In this document: positions 45,591 to 53,853 of the stretch, piece by piece | Layout of the letters: every line of letters starts with the position of its first letter | Position numbering within the stretch: the stretch's first letter is position 1 | The notes under the pieces: generated by a model | The model's database searches: none | The model's input: only the letters and a program-made list of their open reading frames with translations | Told to the model about the DNA's origin: nothing | Assembly (NCBI RefSeq): GCF_018130545.1 | Contig: NZ_JAFCKF010000003.1 | Span: 682,001-746,000 of the forward strand | From: Bradyrhizobium tropiciagri | Lineage (GTDB): Bacteria; Pseudomonadota; Alphaproteobacteria; Rhizobiales; Xanthobacteraceae | DNA length: 64,000 nt | Direction: 5' to 3' | Program-made: the position numbers and the translations under genes

Positions 45591-47530
45591 AGTGAGACCT
45601 CCGGATTAGCCGACAGCCAGGCCTGTGCCATCAGGACGTTCCACAGCGGATAAGCCCAGTTGGCACCGTCCAGATGCGCCTGCCATCGCTCACGGATCGG
45701 GGCGTAAGCGAACAATCCCTGGTCCTTCAGCCTTTTCTCAGCCAACAATTCTTCCGCCCAATTCCTCAGTGGCCCTCTCAGCCATTCCGCCAACGGCACA
45801 CCGAACCCCATCTTTGGACGGTCAAGCAGTCCACGCGGGACGCGACGATACAGCACCTCGCGCAACGCCCATTTGGCGACGCCATCGCGGTACTTCAGAT
45901 GCCTGGGCAAGGTCCAGGAGAATTCCACGACCCGATGATCCAACAGCGGAACCCGCGCTTCCAGCCCAACAATCATGCTCGCGCGGTCGACCTTGGTCAG
46001 GATGTCGTCAGGCAGATAGGTGAGCGTGTCGATCAGCATCATCCGGTCGAGAAAGTTCGGAACATCGCTCGGAAGACGCGGATCCCACAGCACGCCCTTG
46101 GTCTCGGAGGCTCCGATCACCAGATCGTCCGGGCTATGCCAATGGCTCAGCATCCCGCGATAGAGTGTGTCGGGATCGTCTTCGAGGATGGCCGGGGCAT
46201 ACCGTTCAACTTTCGAGCCAAGACCATTTATCCGCCAGCGGCCCGGCAGCACCTGGCCAATCTGATCCAGGGCGCGCGACGGGACCGCACGGAGACCACG
46301 CGCCAGCACGCCGCGCAAAGCCCCCGGGGTGGGGCCGGCGACCTTTCGCATGTCGAGCGCGTAGGCATAACGGCCGTAGCCCGCGAACAATTCATCGCCC
46401 CCATCTCCCGAAAGCACGACCTTGACGTGCTGGCGGGTCAGCTCGCACACCAGAGCCGTCGGCAGCTGTGAGGAATCCGCGAACGGTTCGTCGTACCATT
46501 GCGGCAGATGCTCAACCATGTCCAAGGCGTGCGAGGCATCGGCGTACAATTCGGTGTGGTCGGTCCCGAGATGACGCGCGACCTCGCGCGCGAACGGCGC
46601 CTCGTCAAACCCCTTCTCCGCAAAACCGATCGAGAATGTATTGATCTTCCGATCTGCGGTCTCGGCCATCAACGCGGTGACGAGCGAGGAGTCGATGCCG
46701 CCCGACAACAGCGAGCCGATCGGCACGTCGGCAACCAAGCGGCGTCTCACCGCATCGGAGAGCAAGGCATCAAGGCGATTGATCGCTTTGTTCTCGCCGA
46801 TATCCGATCTGCCGCGCACTGAGTTCTCAACGATGCTTCGGAGATTCCAGAAGCGCTCAATCGAAATTTCGCCGCCACGCCCGGTCTTGAGCATGGTGCC
46901 CGGCTCAAGCTTGTAGGTATCCTTATAGACCGTATGGGGCGCTGGAATGTAGTTGTGGCGCATGAACGCGGCCATCGCGTTTCGATCCAGGACCGGCGTC
47001 CAGCCCGGAACCGCGCGCAACGCCTTCAATTCCGAGCCGAAGGTCAGCACCCCGTCAATCACGCTCCAGTACAGCGGCTTGATTCCAAGGCGATCGCGCA
47101 CAAGAACCAGGTCGCCGGTCTGCTTGTCGTAGAGGGCGATGGCGAACATGCCGATCAAGCGCGGCACGACATTCGCGATGCCCCATTCCGCGCAAGCCTC
47201 AAGGATGATCTCGGTATCCGAATGGCCTTTGAGCCGACGATTTGTCCGCTCGAGATCAGCCGCAATCTCGGTGTGGGAGTAAACCTCGCCATTGTAGATG
47301 ATGACAAATCGACCGCATCCCGACGTCATCGGTTGCGCGCCCGTCGGGGACAGATCGCGTATCGCCAGACGTCGGTGGCCGAAGCCCACCCCCCGCTCAT
47401 TGTCCAGCCATGTGCCCCGCGAATCCGGCCCACGGTATGCGAGGCTGTCCGTCATGTCGTCGAGGACGCGCTGCGATAGAGGCCCACGGCCAGTTGGCCG
47501 AAGCCGCAAGAATCCCGCAATGCCGCACAT
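45587..47530 (-). CDS. asnB: AsnB-type glutamine amidotransferase (second copy)
   Basis: The 647-residue product has Cys2 (MCGIAGF), YNGEVYS, LSGGIDSS and SGDGGDELFAGYGRY. It shares long runs with the 34607 copy (for example FMRHNYIPAPHT), so the two are recent paralogues by eye. It is the first structural gene after the antiterminator and leader and is coupled to wzm. A role in amidating uronic acids in the exported polymer is plausible, as is asparagine synthesis. Confidence 0.88.
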   Translation of the reverse strand: MCGIAGFLRLRPTGRGPLSQRVLDDMTDSLAYRGPDSRGTWLDNERGVGFGHRRLAIRDLSPTGAQPMTSGCGRFVIIYNGEVYSHTEIAADLERTNRRLKGHSDTEIILEACAEWGIANVVPRLIGMFAIALYDKQTGDLVLVRDRLGIKPLYWSVIDGVLTFGSELKALRAVPGWTPVLDRNAMAAFMRHNYIPAPHTVYKDTYKLEPGTMLKTGRGGEISIERFWNLRSIVENSVRGRSDIGENKAINRLDALLSDAVRRRLVADVPIGSLLSGGIDSSLVTALMAETADRKINTFSIGFAEKGFDEAPFAREVARHLGTDHTELYADASHALDMVEHLPQWYDEPFADSSQLPTALVCELTRQHVKVVLSGDGGDELFAGYGRYAYALDMRKVAGPTPGALRGVLARGLRAVPSRALDQIGQVLPGRWRINGLGSKVERYAPAILEDDPDTLYRGMLSHWHSPDDLVIGASETKGVLWDPRLPSDVPNFLDRMMLIDTLTYLPDDILTKVDRASMIVGLEARVPLLDHRVVEFSWTLPRHLKYRDGVAKWALREVLYRRVPRGLLDRPKMGFGVPLAEWLRGPLRNWAEELLAEKRLKDQGLFAYAPIRERWQAHLDGANWAYPLWNVLMAQAWLSANPEVSL

Positions 47531-47765
47531 CGCTACGCCCCCCTGCCCTTGGCGGTCGACGTAAACAGATCACCGCAAAAAGCCGCACGGCGAGCAATCG
47601 GCATCTTGCGCAACGAATACCGGACCGACAGACAGGCCACGATGCTGCTGCGGCTGGAAACGCGCGGCTTCCGCGGAATGATCAACATCACAGGCAACAC
47701 CGGTCACTCAGAGCAAATGAAATCATCAGACTACGTCGCCCCCAACACCGAAGGTGTGAACTTTC

Positions 47766-47776
47766 CAAGCTACCGC
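47766..47776 (-). promoter_or_regulatory. ops-like element (RfaH/NusG-paralogue loading site)
   Basis: Read on the minus strand the site is GCGGTAGCTTG. The E. coli ops element is GGCGGTAGCGTG-like; the core GCGGTAGC-n-TG is matched exactly, with the first G not conserved. It lies 79 bases after the stop of the RfaH/NusG-like gene and 235 bases before asnB, exactly where such an element would load the factor onto polymerase. The same 8-mer also occurs inside coding sequence at 4402 and 44312, but without the following TG. Confidence 0.55.
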
Positions 47777-47782
47777 AGTCCG

Positions 47783-47800
47783 GGTGGCACTGAAGCCACC
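47783..47800 (-). promoter_or_regulatory. small hairpin just upstream of the ops-like element
   Basis: GGTGGC and GCCACC pair around a six-base loop (TTCAGT on the minus strand), with further CCG/CGG pairing outside after a bulge. It lies seven bases before the ops-like site. It may help pause polymerase or mark a leader structure; no T-run follows, so a terminator is unlikely. Confidence 0.45.
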
Positions 47801-47855
47801 GGAACGGAATGCCCGATTTGCATGCGGCCGATTGATCCGCACACGTCAGGCCACT

Positions 47856-48365
47856 TCAAGCAGCCGCAACCAAGCCGGCCTCGATCGAGACCCGGACCTT
47901 TCGCCCCAACAGGTCAAGCAAGATCGCGACACGATCGCGATCAGCCAACCCGTCAAACAATCCGAGACTGTCGGCGAATATTCCCGCCGACACACGCACC
48001 TTCTCACCCAGCGAAAACCTGGGGCGTTCATCAAGCTTAACGTAGCCGCCCGCACCCTCGCGCGCCTTCAGTGAGGCGATGACATGTCGCGCGACCGGCG
48101 CAGGATCCGAGCCGTTGCAGACAAGCCGCGCAACACCCGAGGTCGACTGAATGGAACTCCAGCGCTGGGCCTGCATATCGATTCGAACGAAGAGATAACG
48201 CGGGAACAGCGGCGCGGCGACCTGATCGACCTTCCGAGCATGACTCCGGCGCTTCAGATAGCGAGGCAGGTACGGCTCGAAGCCTTGGCGCAGCAGATTG
48301 CAAGCTGCTTTCGCTTCTGCATTGACATGCGTCTGGACGACGTACCAGGCATCGACAACGCTCAT
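47856..48365 (-). CDS. RfaH/NusG-family transcription antiterminator
   Basis: The 169-residue product has an NGN domain (WYVVQTHVNAEAKAACNLL, FEPYLPRYLKRR, FPRYLFVRIDM, TSGVARLVCNG) and a C-terminal KOW-like part (LGEKVRVSAGIFADSLGLF). The general NusG is normally encoded with rplK; this one sits in a glycan locus, as specialised paralogues (RfaH, UpxY, LoaP) do. It should bind RNA polymerase and prevent early termination in the long operon. ATGA overlap with the winged-helix gene shows translational coupling. Confidence 0.87.
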   Translation of the reverse strand: MSVVDAWYVVQTHVNAEAKAACNLLRQGFEPYLPRYLKRRSHARKVDQVAAPLFPRYLFVRIDMQAQRWSSIQSTSGVARLVCNGSDPAPVARHVIASLKAREGAGGYVKLDERPRFSLGEKVRVSAGIFADSLGLFDGLADRDRVAILLDLLGRKVRVSIEAGLVAAA

Positions 48366-49003
48366 TGCGCCACATCCTGACGCTCGGGGACATTCAAGCC
48401 CAGGAGGCTTGGAACCAGCACACGGCCCGGTCCGTAGAGGCGCACCGCCTCATCGAAGGCCCGCCCGGGATTGACCACATCGGTGATCATCACCGCGTCA
48501 AATGCAGCGGCAACACGATCGTAGCCAGAAACCACCGACACCCCGACAAAGCGCGTCTCACCCGCGTCTTGATCGACAATTGCGACAATCGAAACGCCGC
48601 AATCGACCGCCGACAGCATGGCAATCTCGGCCAGGTCCGACTTTCCGCAAAGTACGAGATTCTGGAACTGCTGCGCCCTCGCCAACTGCAGGACTCGCGC
48701 ACAATCAGCCTTGGCCTGACGAAAGAACGAGAACGAAGACGACAGGTACTCCACGGTCAGGCGCGATTTTTCAGCGAAGCCCTTTGGCGTCAGGTAATAG
48801 GCGTAGCGGCGCGCCGGCGCCTGACTGACTTTGACGAGGCCCTTCTTGATACATCGCTTGAGATACGCGTTCACGAGACCGAGCGCGATACCGAGCTCTT
48901 CCGCGATGCGACGCTGCGATTGCGCGCCATCATCGACGGAATTAAGCAGATTGAGGACGATCCTTTCGTCCTCGCCGCTAGTTCCTGGCAACGCGCGGTC
49001 CAT
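48362..49003 (-). CDS. winged-helix regulator with C-terminal Rossmann-like domain
   Basis: From ATG 49003 (AAGGA six bases upstream) the product is 213 residues. An N-terminal winged helix (QRRIAEELGIALGLVNAYLKRCIKKGLV in two parts, then RYAYYLTPKGFAEKSR) resembles MarR-type readers. Residues about 95-205 (LVLCGKSDLAEIAMLSAV, VSIVAIVDQDAG, DAVMITDVVNPGRA) look like a nucleotide- or CoA-binding Rossmann fold similar to the PglD N-terminal type. It is the first gene of the operon and has two palindromic sites in front of it, so autoregulation with ligand sensing is inferred. Confidence 0.78.
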   Translation of the reverse strand: MDRALPGTSGEDERIVLNLLNSVDDGAQSQRRIAEELGIALGLVNAYLKRCIKKGLVKVSQAPARRYAYYLTPKGFAEKSRLTVEYLSSSFSFFRQAKADCARVLQLARAQQFQNLVLCGKSDLAEIAMLSAVDCGVSIVAIVDQDAGETRFVGVSVVSGYDRVAAAFDAVMITDVVNPGRAFDEAVRLYGPGRVLVPSLLGLNVPERQDVAQ

Positions 49004-49036
49004 TGAAATTCCTTTTCCGTCCGCGACTGATACCGC

Positions 49037-49051
49037 GTTCACGTCGTGAAC
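49037..49051. promoter_or_regulatory. palindromic operator candidate 1
   Basis: GTTCACGTCGTGAAC is a perfect 7-bp inverted repeat around one base. It ends 33 bases upstream of the winged-helix ATG. A second, imperfect copy lies 27 bases further upstream, so both would be on nearly the same DNA face. A dimeric winged-helix protein would be a suitable ligand. Confidence 0.6.
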
Positions 49052-49063
49052 GTCAAGTCCGAT

Positions 49064-49078
49064 GTTCATTACACGAAC
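49064..49078. promoter_or_regulatory. palindromic operator candidate 2
   Basis: GTTCATTACACGAAC shares GTTCA at one end and GAAC at the other with the site at 49037, with the same total length of 15. The match is imperfect in the centre. Together they form a tandem pair between the AT-rich promoter-like stretch and the winged-helix start. Confidence 0.5.
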
Positions 49079-49591
49079 ACCATAATCATTTGATATTATG
49101 TATGAATTTTTCCAGCGGCCAGATCGCCAAGAGTCAGATTGAATGACATGCTGACGACAGCATCGAACGAACGACGCCGCGCGCCTGCAATTCGCCTTCC
49201 GCCTTGGGATGAGCGGTCAGCCGATGCGATCGGTGGCCGCACCGCGCAACTCAAAAGTAGCGACATCGAAAACGACCACACTCTCATCTGCTCGGCAGCC
49301 GCTGGTGGACAGACCCGTGCGGCGCCACCGGCGTCCATGCGGGTTATTGCCCACGTCCAAGCCGATGATGCACGCCAACCATGTCGCTGCCACCTGCAAT
49401 GCTGGCGGCGATGCATTGTCCCGTGTTACGGTTTAGGCCATTCGTGACGATGGCGGCGATGCTGATCGGCCCGTCGTACCAGATCTGCGGCTTGCGGCGC
49501 TGAACCGCGCTCTGCTTTCGAGACGATACAGATTTCTCATGCCCCCGCTTACCGGTGACCGGGCTTTCCACGATCCTGATTCGACTGACCG

Positions 49592-50791
49592 ATGAGTTCC
49601 CAAGACACCAAGCTACAGGGTCGCATCCTCTACATCGTAAACGAGGACTGGGCCTTCCTGCTCAATCGCCTCCCGATGGCGCGGGCCGCGCGTGACGCAG
49701 GCCTTGAAGTTCATGTGGCAACCAATGTGAGCAGCGGCGCCGCTTCGATCGAGGCGGAGGGCTTCGTTCTTCACCATATTCCATTCCAGCGCGGTCAGCG
49801 GGCGATGCCGACCGCCGCGGCGACCCTGAAAGCCATCCGGGAGATAGAGAGCAAGATCAAGCCAAGCATCGTGCATCACTCCGGCGTTCAGTGCTGCGTC
49901 TTTGGCTCGCTGGCGGCACTCGATCAAACGTTCCCTGTCGTCAACGCGATCACCGGGCTCGGCTACATCTTCACGTCATCGAGCTCGCGGTCGCGTTTGC
50001 TGAAGCGAGTCCTGACGCGACTGCTCCCCTGGCTGCTCAATCGGGATCGAAGTTACACGATCGTGCAAAATCCCGACGATCGTGAAGCGCTTCTGGCTCT
50101 CGGCGCCAACCCCGACCGCATGTCATTGATCCCAGGATCCGGCGTTGACGACGAATCATTGCAGCCGCTGCCTGAACCGGAAGCCCCCATCACGGTTGGA
50201 TTCGCGGGACGGTTGCTGGTCGACAAGGGTATCCGCACGCTGGTCCGCGCCTATGATTTGCTGCGCGATCAGGGGCACGACATCAACCTGATCATCGCAG
50301 GAAATCCCGACTCGGCCAATCCATCGTCCGTGTCACGCGAAGAGATCGATGCTTGGGTGGCGCGGCCGGGCATCACCTGGCTCGGACACATCGACAACAT
50401 CGTCTCGCTGTGGCGGGCTTCGCATATCGCGGTATTGCCTTCGTATCGTGAAGGGCTTCCGGGAGCGTTGATGGAAGCGGCCGCCTGCGGCAGGCCCCTG
50501 ATTGCAACGGACACTCCCGGTTGCCGCGAGATCGTCCTCAGCAACCAAACCGGCCTGCTGGTCCCGCTTGAGGATCCAGCGGCCCTGTCGGCAGCAATTC
50601 TGCAGCTTGCTGAATCGCCCGAGCTGCGGGCAAGCTACGGTGCGGCGGCGAGGCGCCGCGTATCGGAGCGGTTCTCGGCAAGGATCATCGGTCACGCGAT
50701 CACTCGGCTGTATGGTGACATATTAACGCATGGTGAGATATTGTTGGCTACTTCGAACGCCCGAACAAATCCGTACACGCCATCTCGCTGA
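49592..50791 (+). CDS. family 4 glycosyltransferase
   Basis: The 399-residue GT-B enzyme begins RILYIVNEDWAFLLNRLPMA and has VNAITGLGYIF, LIPGSGVD, VGFAGRLLVDKGI and PSYREGLPGALMEAAACG. These fit the GT4 subgroup that adds N-acetyl sugars or fucose-type residues onto lipid-linked acceptors; the exact donor is uncertain. It opens a plus-strand group of three genes, divergent from the regulator operon. Confidence 0.87.
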   Translation: MSSQDTKLQGRILYIVNEDWAFLLNRLPMARAARDAGLEVHVATNVSSGAASIEAEGFVLHHIPFQRGQRAMPTAAATLKAIREIESKIKPSIVHHSGVQCCVFGSLAALDQTFPVVNAITGLGYIFTSSSSRSRLLKRVLTRLLPWLLNRDRSYTIVQNPDDREALLALGANPDRMSLIPGSGVDDESLQPLPEPEAPITVGFAGRLLVDKGIRTLVRAYDLLRDQGHDINLIIAGNPDSANPSSVSREEIDAWVARPGITWLGHIDNIVSLWRASHIAVLPSYREGLPGALMEAAACGRPLIATDTPGCREIVLSNQTGLLVPLEDPAALSAAILQLAESPELRASYGAAARRRVSERFSARIIGHAITRLYGDILTHGEILLATSNARTNPYTPSR

Positions 50792-51097
50792 GATCGGGTC
50801 GAGGCAACGATCTACCCGTCGGCGGCATCAGCGCCGAATTGCGGCGGCAGCCGGCCTGAACCGATCCCGCCGCGCTGAAGCCATAGCCAGGTCACGATAC
50901 ACTGCAACATGCTCAATATGCTCCGCATCCGCGCATCAGATCAACGAAAAGAGGGCGAAAGCCTTCGCGGCAAAGATTGCCTCCCTGAGCCAACTGAAGC
51001 GCGCCCACTGCCCTAGCAGGTTGAATTCTCCGATCTTCAGGTCTGCCGATCACCAGCCGTAATCATTTTGCCGCATACAACCTGCAGCAGGACCAGC
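50792..51097 (+). other. 306-base gap without a recognised feature
   Basis: The stretch between the GT4 stop and the Wzy-like start has no supported open frame, no strong hairpin and no ops-like element. A local promoter for the following gene is possible but not identifiable. Confidence 0.4.
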
Positions 51098-52438
51098 ATG
51101 AACACGAGTGAGACCGCGATGGAAGGCAAGATTTCAACACGCGCGAGCTTGACCGCACTGATATCCTTCCACATCGTCGCCTGCTGCGTTTCGCTCGCCT
51201 ACCTCAGCCGCGGCTACGGCAGCTACCACATTTATTATGATCCCGCATTGCTTGGCACCGCGATCGCCACGATCGTCCCGTTTGCCATTCTCTCTTACCT
51301 GTTCCTCCTCGTTCCGTTCAGCTTTGGCTACTTTCTCGGTTTCTATTTCTACACCATGGTCCTTGGGTACCTGTGGCTGAATTGCTTCTCCCGCTTCGAG
51401 TACAATCACTGGCTCAGCGGGGCCTCCGCGGCCGCATCGATAATAGCATTCCTCATCCCATCGCTGTTCGTGACCTCCCCGATCCGACGAAGGTTCACGA
51501 TTGGCGATGCGACCTTCGATCGCGCGCTGACATTGATCCTGGCACTCGGCGTGATCACGATCCTGATAGCAGCGAGCTATAGCTTCAAGATGGTCTCGCT
51601 GGATGAGATGTACGACTTCCGCGACAAGATCAACATGCCTTCCGTGCTCATCTACGGCATTGGAGTCGTTTCGAACGCCCTGCTGCCGTTCGCTTTTGCC
51701 TGCTTTGTGGAGCGCCGAAGCTACTGGCGAGCCGGGCTTACGCTCGTCGTGCTGCTGCTTTTCTACCCGATCACCTTGAACAAGGTTGCCTTCTTCACGC
51801 CGACGTGGCTTTTGGCCATGGCTGTGCTCACGCGCCTGCTCGATAGCCGGATCACGGTTGTCGTCTCGCTATTCGTGCCGCTCCTCGTCGGTATCGTGTT
51901 GTACGCAGTCCTCGGCTTACACGACACGCGCTATCTCGAAATCGTCAATCTTCGGATGATTGCGACACCTTCAAATGCGATGGACATCTACAACGACTTT
52001 TTCTTCAGTCACCCCCTTACGTCCTTCTGCCAGATCACATTTGTCAAAGTCCTTGTCTCGTGTCCCTATTCCCATCAGCTAGGCGAAGTCATGCAGAAGG
52101 CCTACGCGCTCGGCAATTTCAATGCCTCGCTGTTCTCGACTGAGGGGATCGCGTCGGTCGGCTCCCTGCTGGCGCCGATCCCGGTTCTGGCCTGCGGGCT
52201 TGTGATCGCACTTGCCAATCGATTTTCCTCGGGTCTTCCTCCCCGCTTCATCCTCATATCGGGTTCGATCCTTCCGCATATCCTCCTGAATGTCCCAATG
52301 ACAACGACCTTGCTTTCGCACGGCGGAGCCGTTCTTTTCCTGCTATGGTATCTAACGCCGCGCACGGCGTTTGCATCGCAGAGCGGAATGTCAGCTCCTG
52401 CCGCCGTCGGTGAACGGCTTGAAGAGCGCCTCGCATGA
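51098..52438 (+). CDS. polytopic membrane protein, Wzy-like oligosaccharide polymerase candidate
   Basis: From ATG 51098 (AGGA six bases upstream; TTG 51068 is the alternative) the product is 446 residues with about ten hydrophobic segments. A larger loop after the middle contains YALGNFNASLFSTEGIASVG, resembling the NANxxATDG-like loop of Wzy polymerases. No family is certain by eye. Polymerases vary greatly in sequence, and the context (a GT4 gene upstream and a Wzx gene in the same island) supports the role. Confidence 0.6.
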   Translation: MNTSETAMEGKISTRASLTALISFHIVACCVSLAYLSRGYGSYHIYYDPALLGTAIATIVPFAILSYLFLLVPFSFGYFLGFYFYTMVLGYLWLNCFSRFEYNHWLSGASAAASIIAFLIPSLFVTSPIRRRFTIGDATFDRALTLILALGVITILIAASYSFKMVSLDEMYDFRDKINMPSVLIYGIGVVSNALLPFAFACFVERRSYWRAGLTLVVLLLFYPITLNKVAFFTPTWLLAMAVLTRLLDSRITVVVSLFVPLLVGIVLYAVLGLHDTRYLEIVNLRMIATPSNAMDIYNDFFFSHPLTSFCQITFVKVLVSCPYSHQLGEVMQKAYALGNFNASLFSTEGIASVGSLLAPIPVLACGLVIALANRFSSGLPPRFILISGSILPHILLNVPMTTTLLSHGGAVLFLLWYLTPRTAFASQSGMSAPAAVGERLEERLA

Positions 52439-52540
52439 CCGTCAAGCGTTCGATGCCGGCTAGCGATCGCACCCGGAGCAAGGCAGCGCCGCATGTCGCG
52501 CCGCTCGATCCTTCATCCTGATCTGCCAACTGGACACGAC

Positions 52541-53020
52541 ATGTCGAAGCAATTTCAGCGAAGGCTCATTCTCGCAAGCATGGTTGGCGCGATCCTGTAC
52601 GTTCCGCTCGCGCTCTACCTGGACACATTACCACCCTGGCGCGAACCAGACCCGGGGGTCATCCGTCCGCCCTTCAAGCATTATGGCGGCAATGCCTGGC
52701 AATATCTGACCCTGATCCCCGGCTCCGTCTCGGACAGCAATGATGCGCAAAATCGATCTCGACTTGAGCTGACAGAAGACAATCACCCGCTCGGACCAGC
52801 CCATAGCTTGCACGTAGACATCGCCGAGAAGGGAAGTGGACGATACTCCTATTGGTTATCGTCCCTCATTTTCTCGACCAGCGACAACAGCAACCCAAAT
52901 ACGAACGGGCGCGTCTACCGCGTTTTCGATTCCGGAGCCAAGGATCCCTTCACATCTCTCCGAACTGCGCATCGTCCAAGCTTGTTGAGCCGGCTGTTCC
53001 CATCCAGGTTCAATCACTGA
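52541..53020 (+). CDS. small exported/membrane-anchored protein with GPAHxLH module
   Basis: From ATG 52541 the product is 159 residues. One hydrophobic segment (about 10-30) anchors a periplasmic part. It contains RLELTEDNHPLGPAHSLH, a Ser-Tyr-Trp segment (GRYSYWLSSLIFSTSDN) and an NTNGR motif. The same order of elements occurs in the first extracytoplasmic loop of the 866-aa protein at 2319-4919. The function is unknown. It follows the Wzy-like gene by 102 bases and is convergent with the transglutaminase-like gene. Confidence 0.65.
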   Translation: MSKQFQRRLILASMVGAILYVPLALYLDTLPPWREPDPGVIRPPFKHYGGNAWQYLTLIPGSVSDSNDAQNRSRLELTEDNHPLGPAHSLHVDIAEKGSGRYSYWLSSLIFSTSDNSNPNTNGRVYRVFDSGAKDPFTSLRTAHRPSLLSRLFPSRFNH

Positions 53021-53037
53021 GCAGCTCGATCTTGCCG

Positions 53038-53853
53038 CTAGGTGGATCGGGGAGATTTTGATCGGACGCCAAAAGCGACGCACGGAGCAAGCAAGATCAA
53101 TCCTATCGCGATTGAGTTTGCGTAGTAGAAAACGGACTCTTGCATCGCCTCGATGTGCGAGGCGTATTCGGGATTCAGATAATCCTCATTGTCGGCTCGA
53201 CTTGATACATAGCCGTAGATTTGACTGGCGTTTGTCCAGCCCGCTTTCGTATACTTTGTTACAATCTCGCCTCGCAAGATGCCGCGACGCACGTCGTATC
53301 TGTAAGCCGAGATCCCATAATCCGGATCGACCAGGTACTCGTGCCCGCCAGCCGCAAACTTCACCAGCACGTGGCCGCCGACACCGAACGCCCAGGCATT
53401 GATTCCATTCTTGCGAAGAATCTCGGAAGCGATCACTGCCCGCTGGCCACAAAAGCCGCATATCAGCGCATGTTTCTCAAGAAGGCCTTCGCTCCAGATC
53501 AGCTTCCCGTCGATGAGCCGGAACTGAGCAAGCGCTCCGGAAATAACCCGCTCGATTGGCGTCAATGAGAAGTTCCCCGGCTCGCAGTTGTAGCTGGAGC
53601 TATGAACTGCGAGCGCGACCCGATTCGCATAGGCGATGTCGTCGGTCTCCGAAGGATGCCTTACCAGTTCGGCGTCCGGAACCTCGCCGAGCGTGCGCCC
53701 CTTAACATAGTCGTATCCGGGCACACCGACTTGCCGGCCTCGCGATTGCCTGGGCAGAAGTTGCGAGGCAGAAACAGCCATCAGCAAAACTGCGACAATC
53801 GTCCCCGATCGAGCCAATACTTTGAGCTCTTGCCGACTCTTCAGCCAGTTCAT
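53038..53853 (-). CDS. membrane-anchored transglutaminase-like protein
   Basis: The 271-residue product has an N-terminal anchor (IVAVLLMAVSASQLL) and a C-terminal hydrophobic segment (ANSIAIGLILLAPCVAFGV). Between them lies a transglutaminase-type Cys-His-Asp triad in order: ICGFCGQRAVIASEIL, GVGGHVLVKF and YLVDPDYGI. The fold is used by cysteine proteases, peptide N-glycanases and amide-forming enzymes. It faces the periplasm and sits in the glycan island, so trimming or cross-linking of an envelope component is possible. It has no close operon partner. Confidence 0.72.
   Translation of the reverse strand: MNWLKSRQELKVLARSGTIVAVLLMAVSASQLLPRQSRGRQVGVPGYDYVKGRTLGEVPDAELVRHPSETDDIAYANRVALAVHSSSYNCEPGNFSLTPIERVISGALAQFRLIDGKLIWSEGLLEKHALICGFCGQRAVIASEILRKNGINAWAFGVGGHVLVKFAAGGHEYLVDPDYGISAYRYDVRRGILRGEIVTKYTKAGWTNASQIYGYVSSRADNEDYLNPEYASHIEAMQESVFYYANSIAIGLILLAPCVAFGVRSKSPRST

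Larger units (their letters stand above)
47531..47855 (-). promoter_or_regulatory. 325-base operon leader between antiterminator and asnB
   Basis: This untranslated stretch, read on the minus strand, separates the NusG-like gene from asnB. It holds a hairpin (47783-47800) and an ops-like element (47766-47776). The rest has no supported open frame. Its length and position suit a transcript leader where an antiterminator is loaded. Confidence 0.6.
49004..49591. promoter_or_regulatory. 588-base divergent region with tandem operators
   Basis: This gap separates the winged-helix gene (minus) from a GT4 gene (plus). The 49030-49110 part holds two palindromes and an AT-rich stretch (TACATAATATC on the minus strand) that may contain the promoter. 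The middle part (about 49140-49560) is open in several frames, but none gives a recognisable protein; I see no insertion sequence or RNA gene. Confidence 0.5.

Noticed and set aside
47549-48040. 163-codon plus-strand frame over the operon leader and antiterminator
   Set aside because: No family similarity by eye; it runs through the antiterminator gene on the opposite strand.
49140-49560. several short open frames in the regulator/GT4 gap, considered as a decayed gene
   Set aside because: None gave a recognisable protein or transposase motif on either strand.
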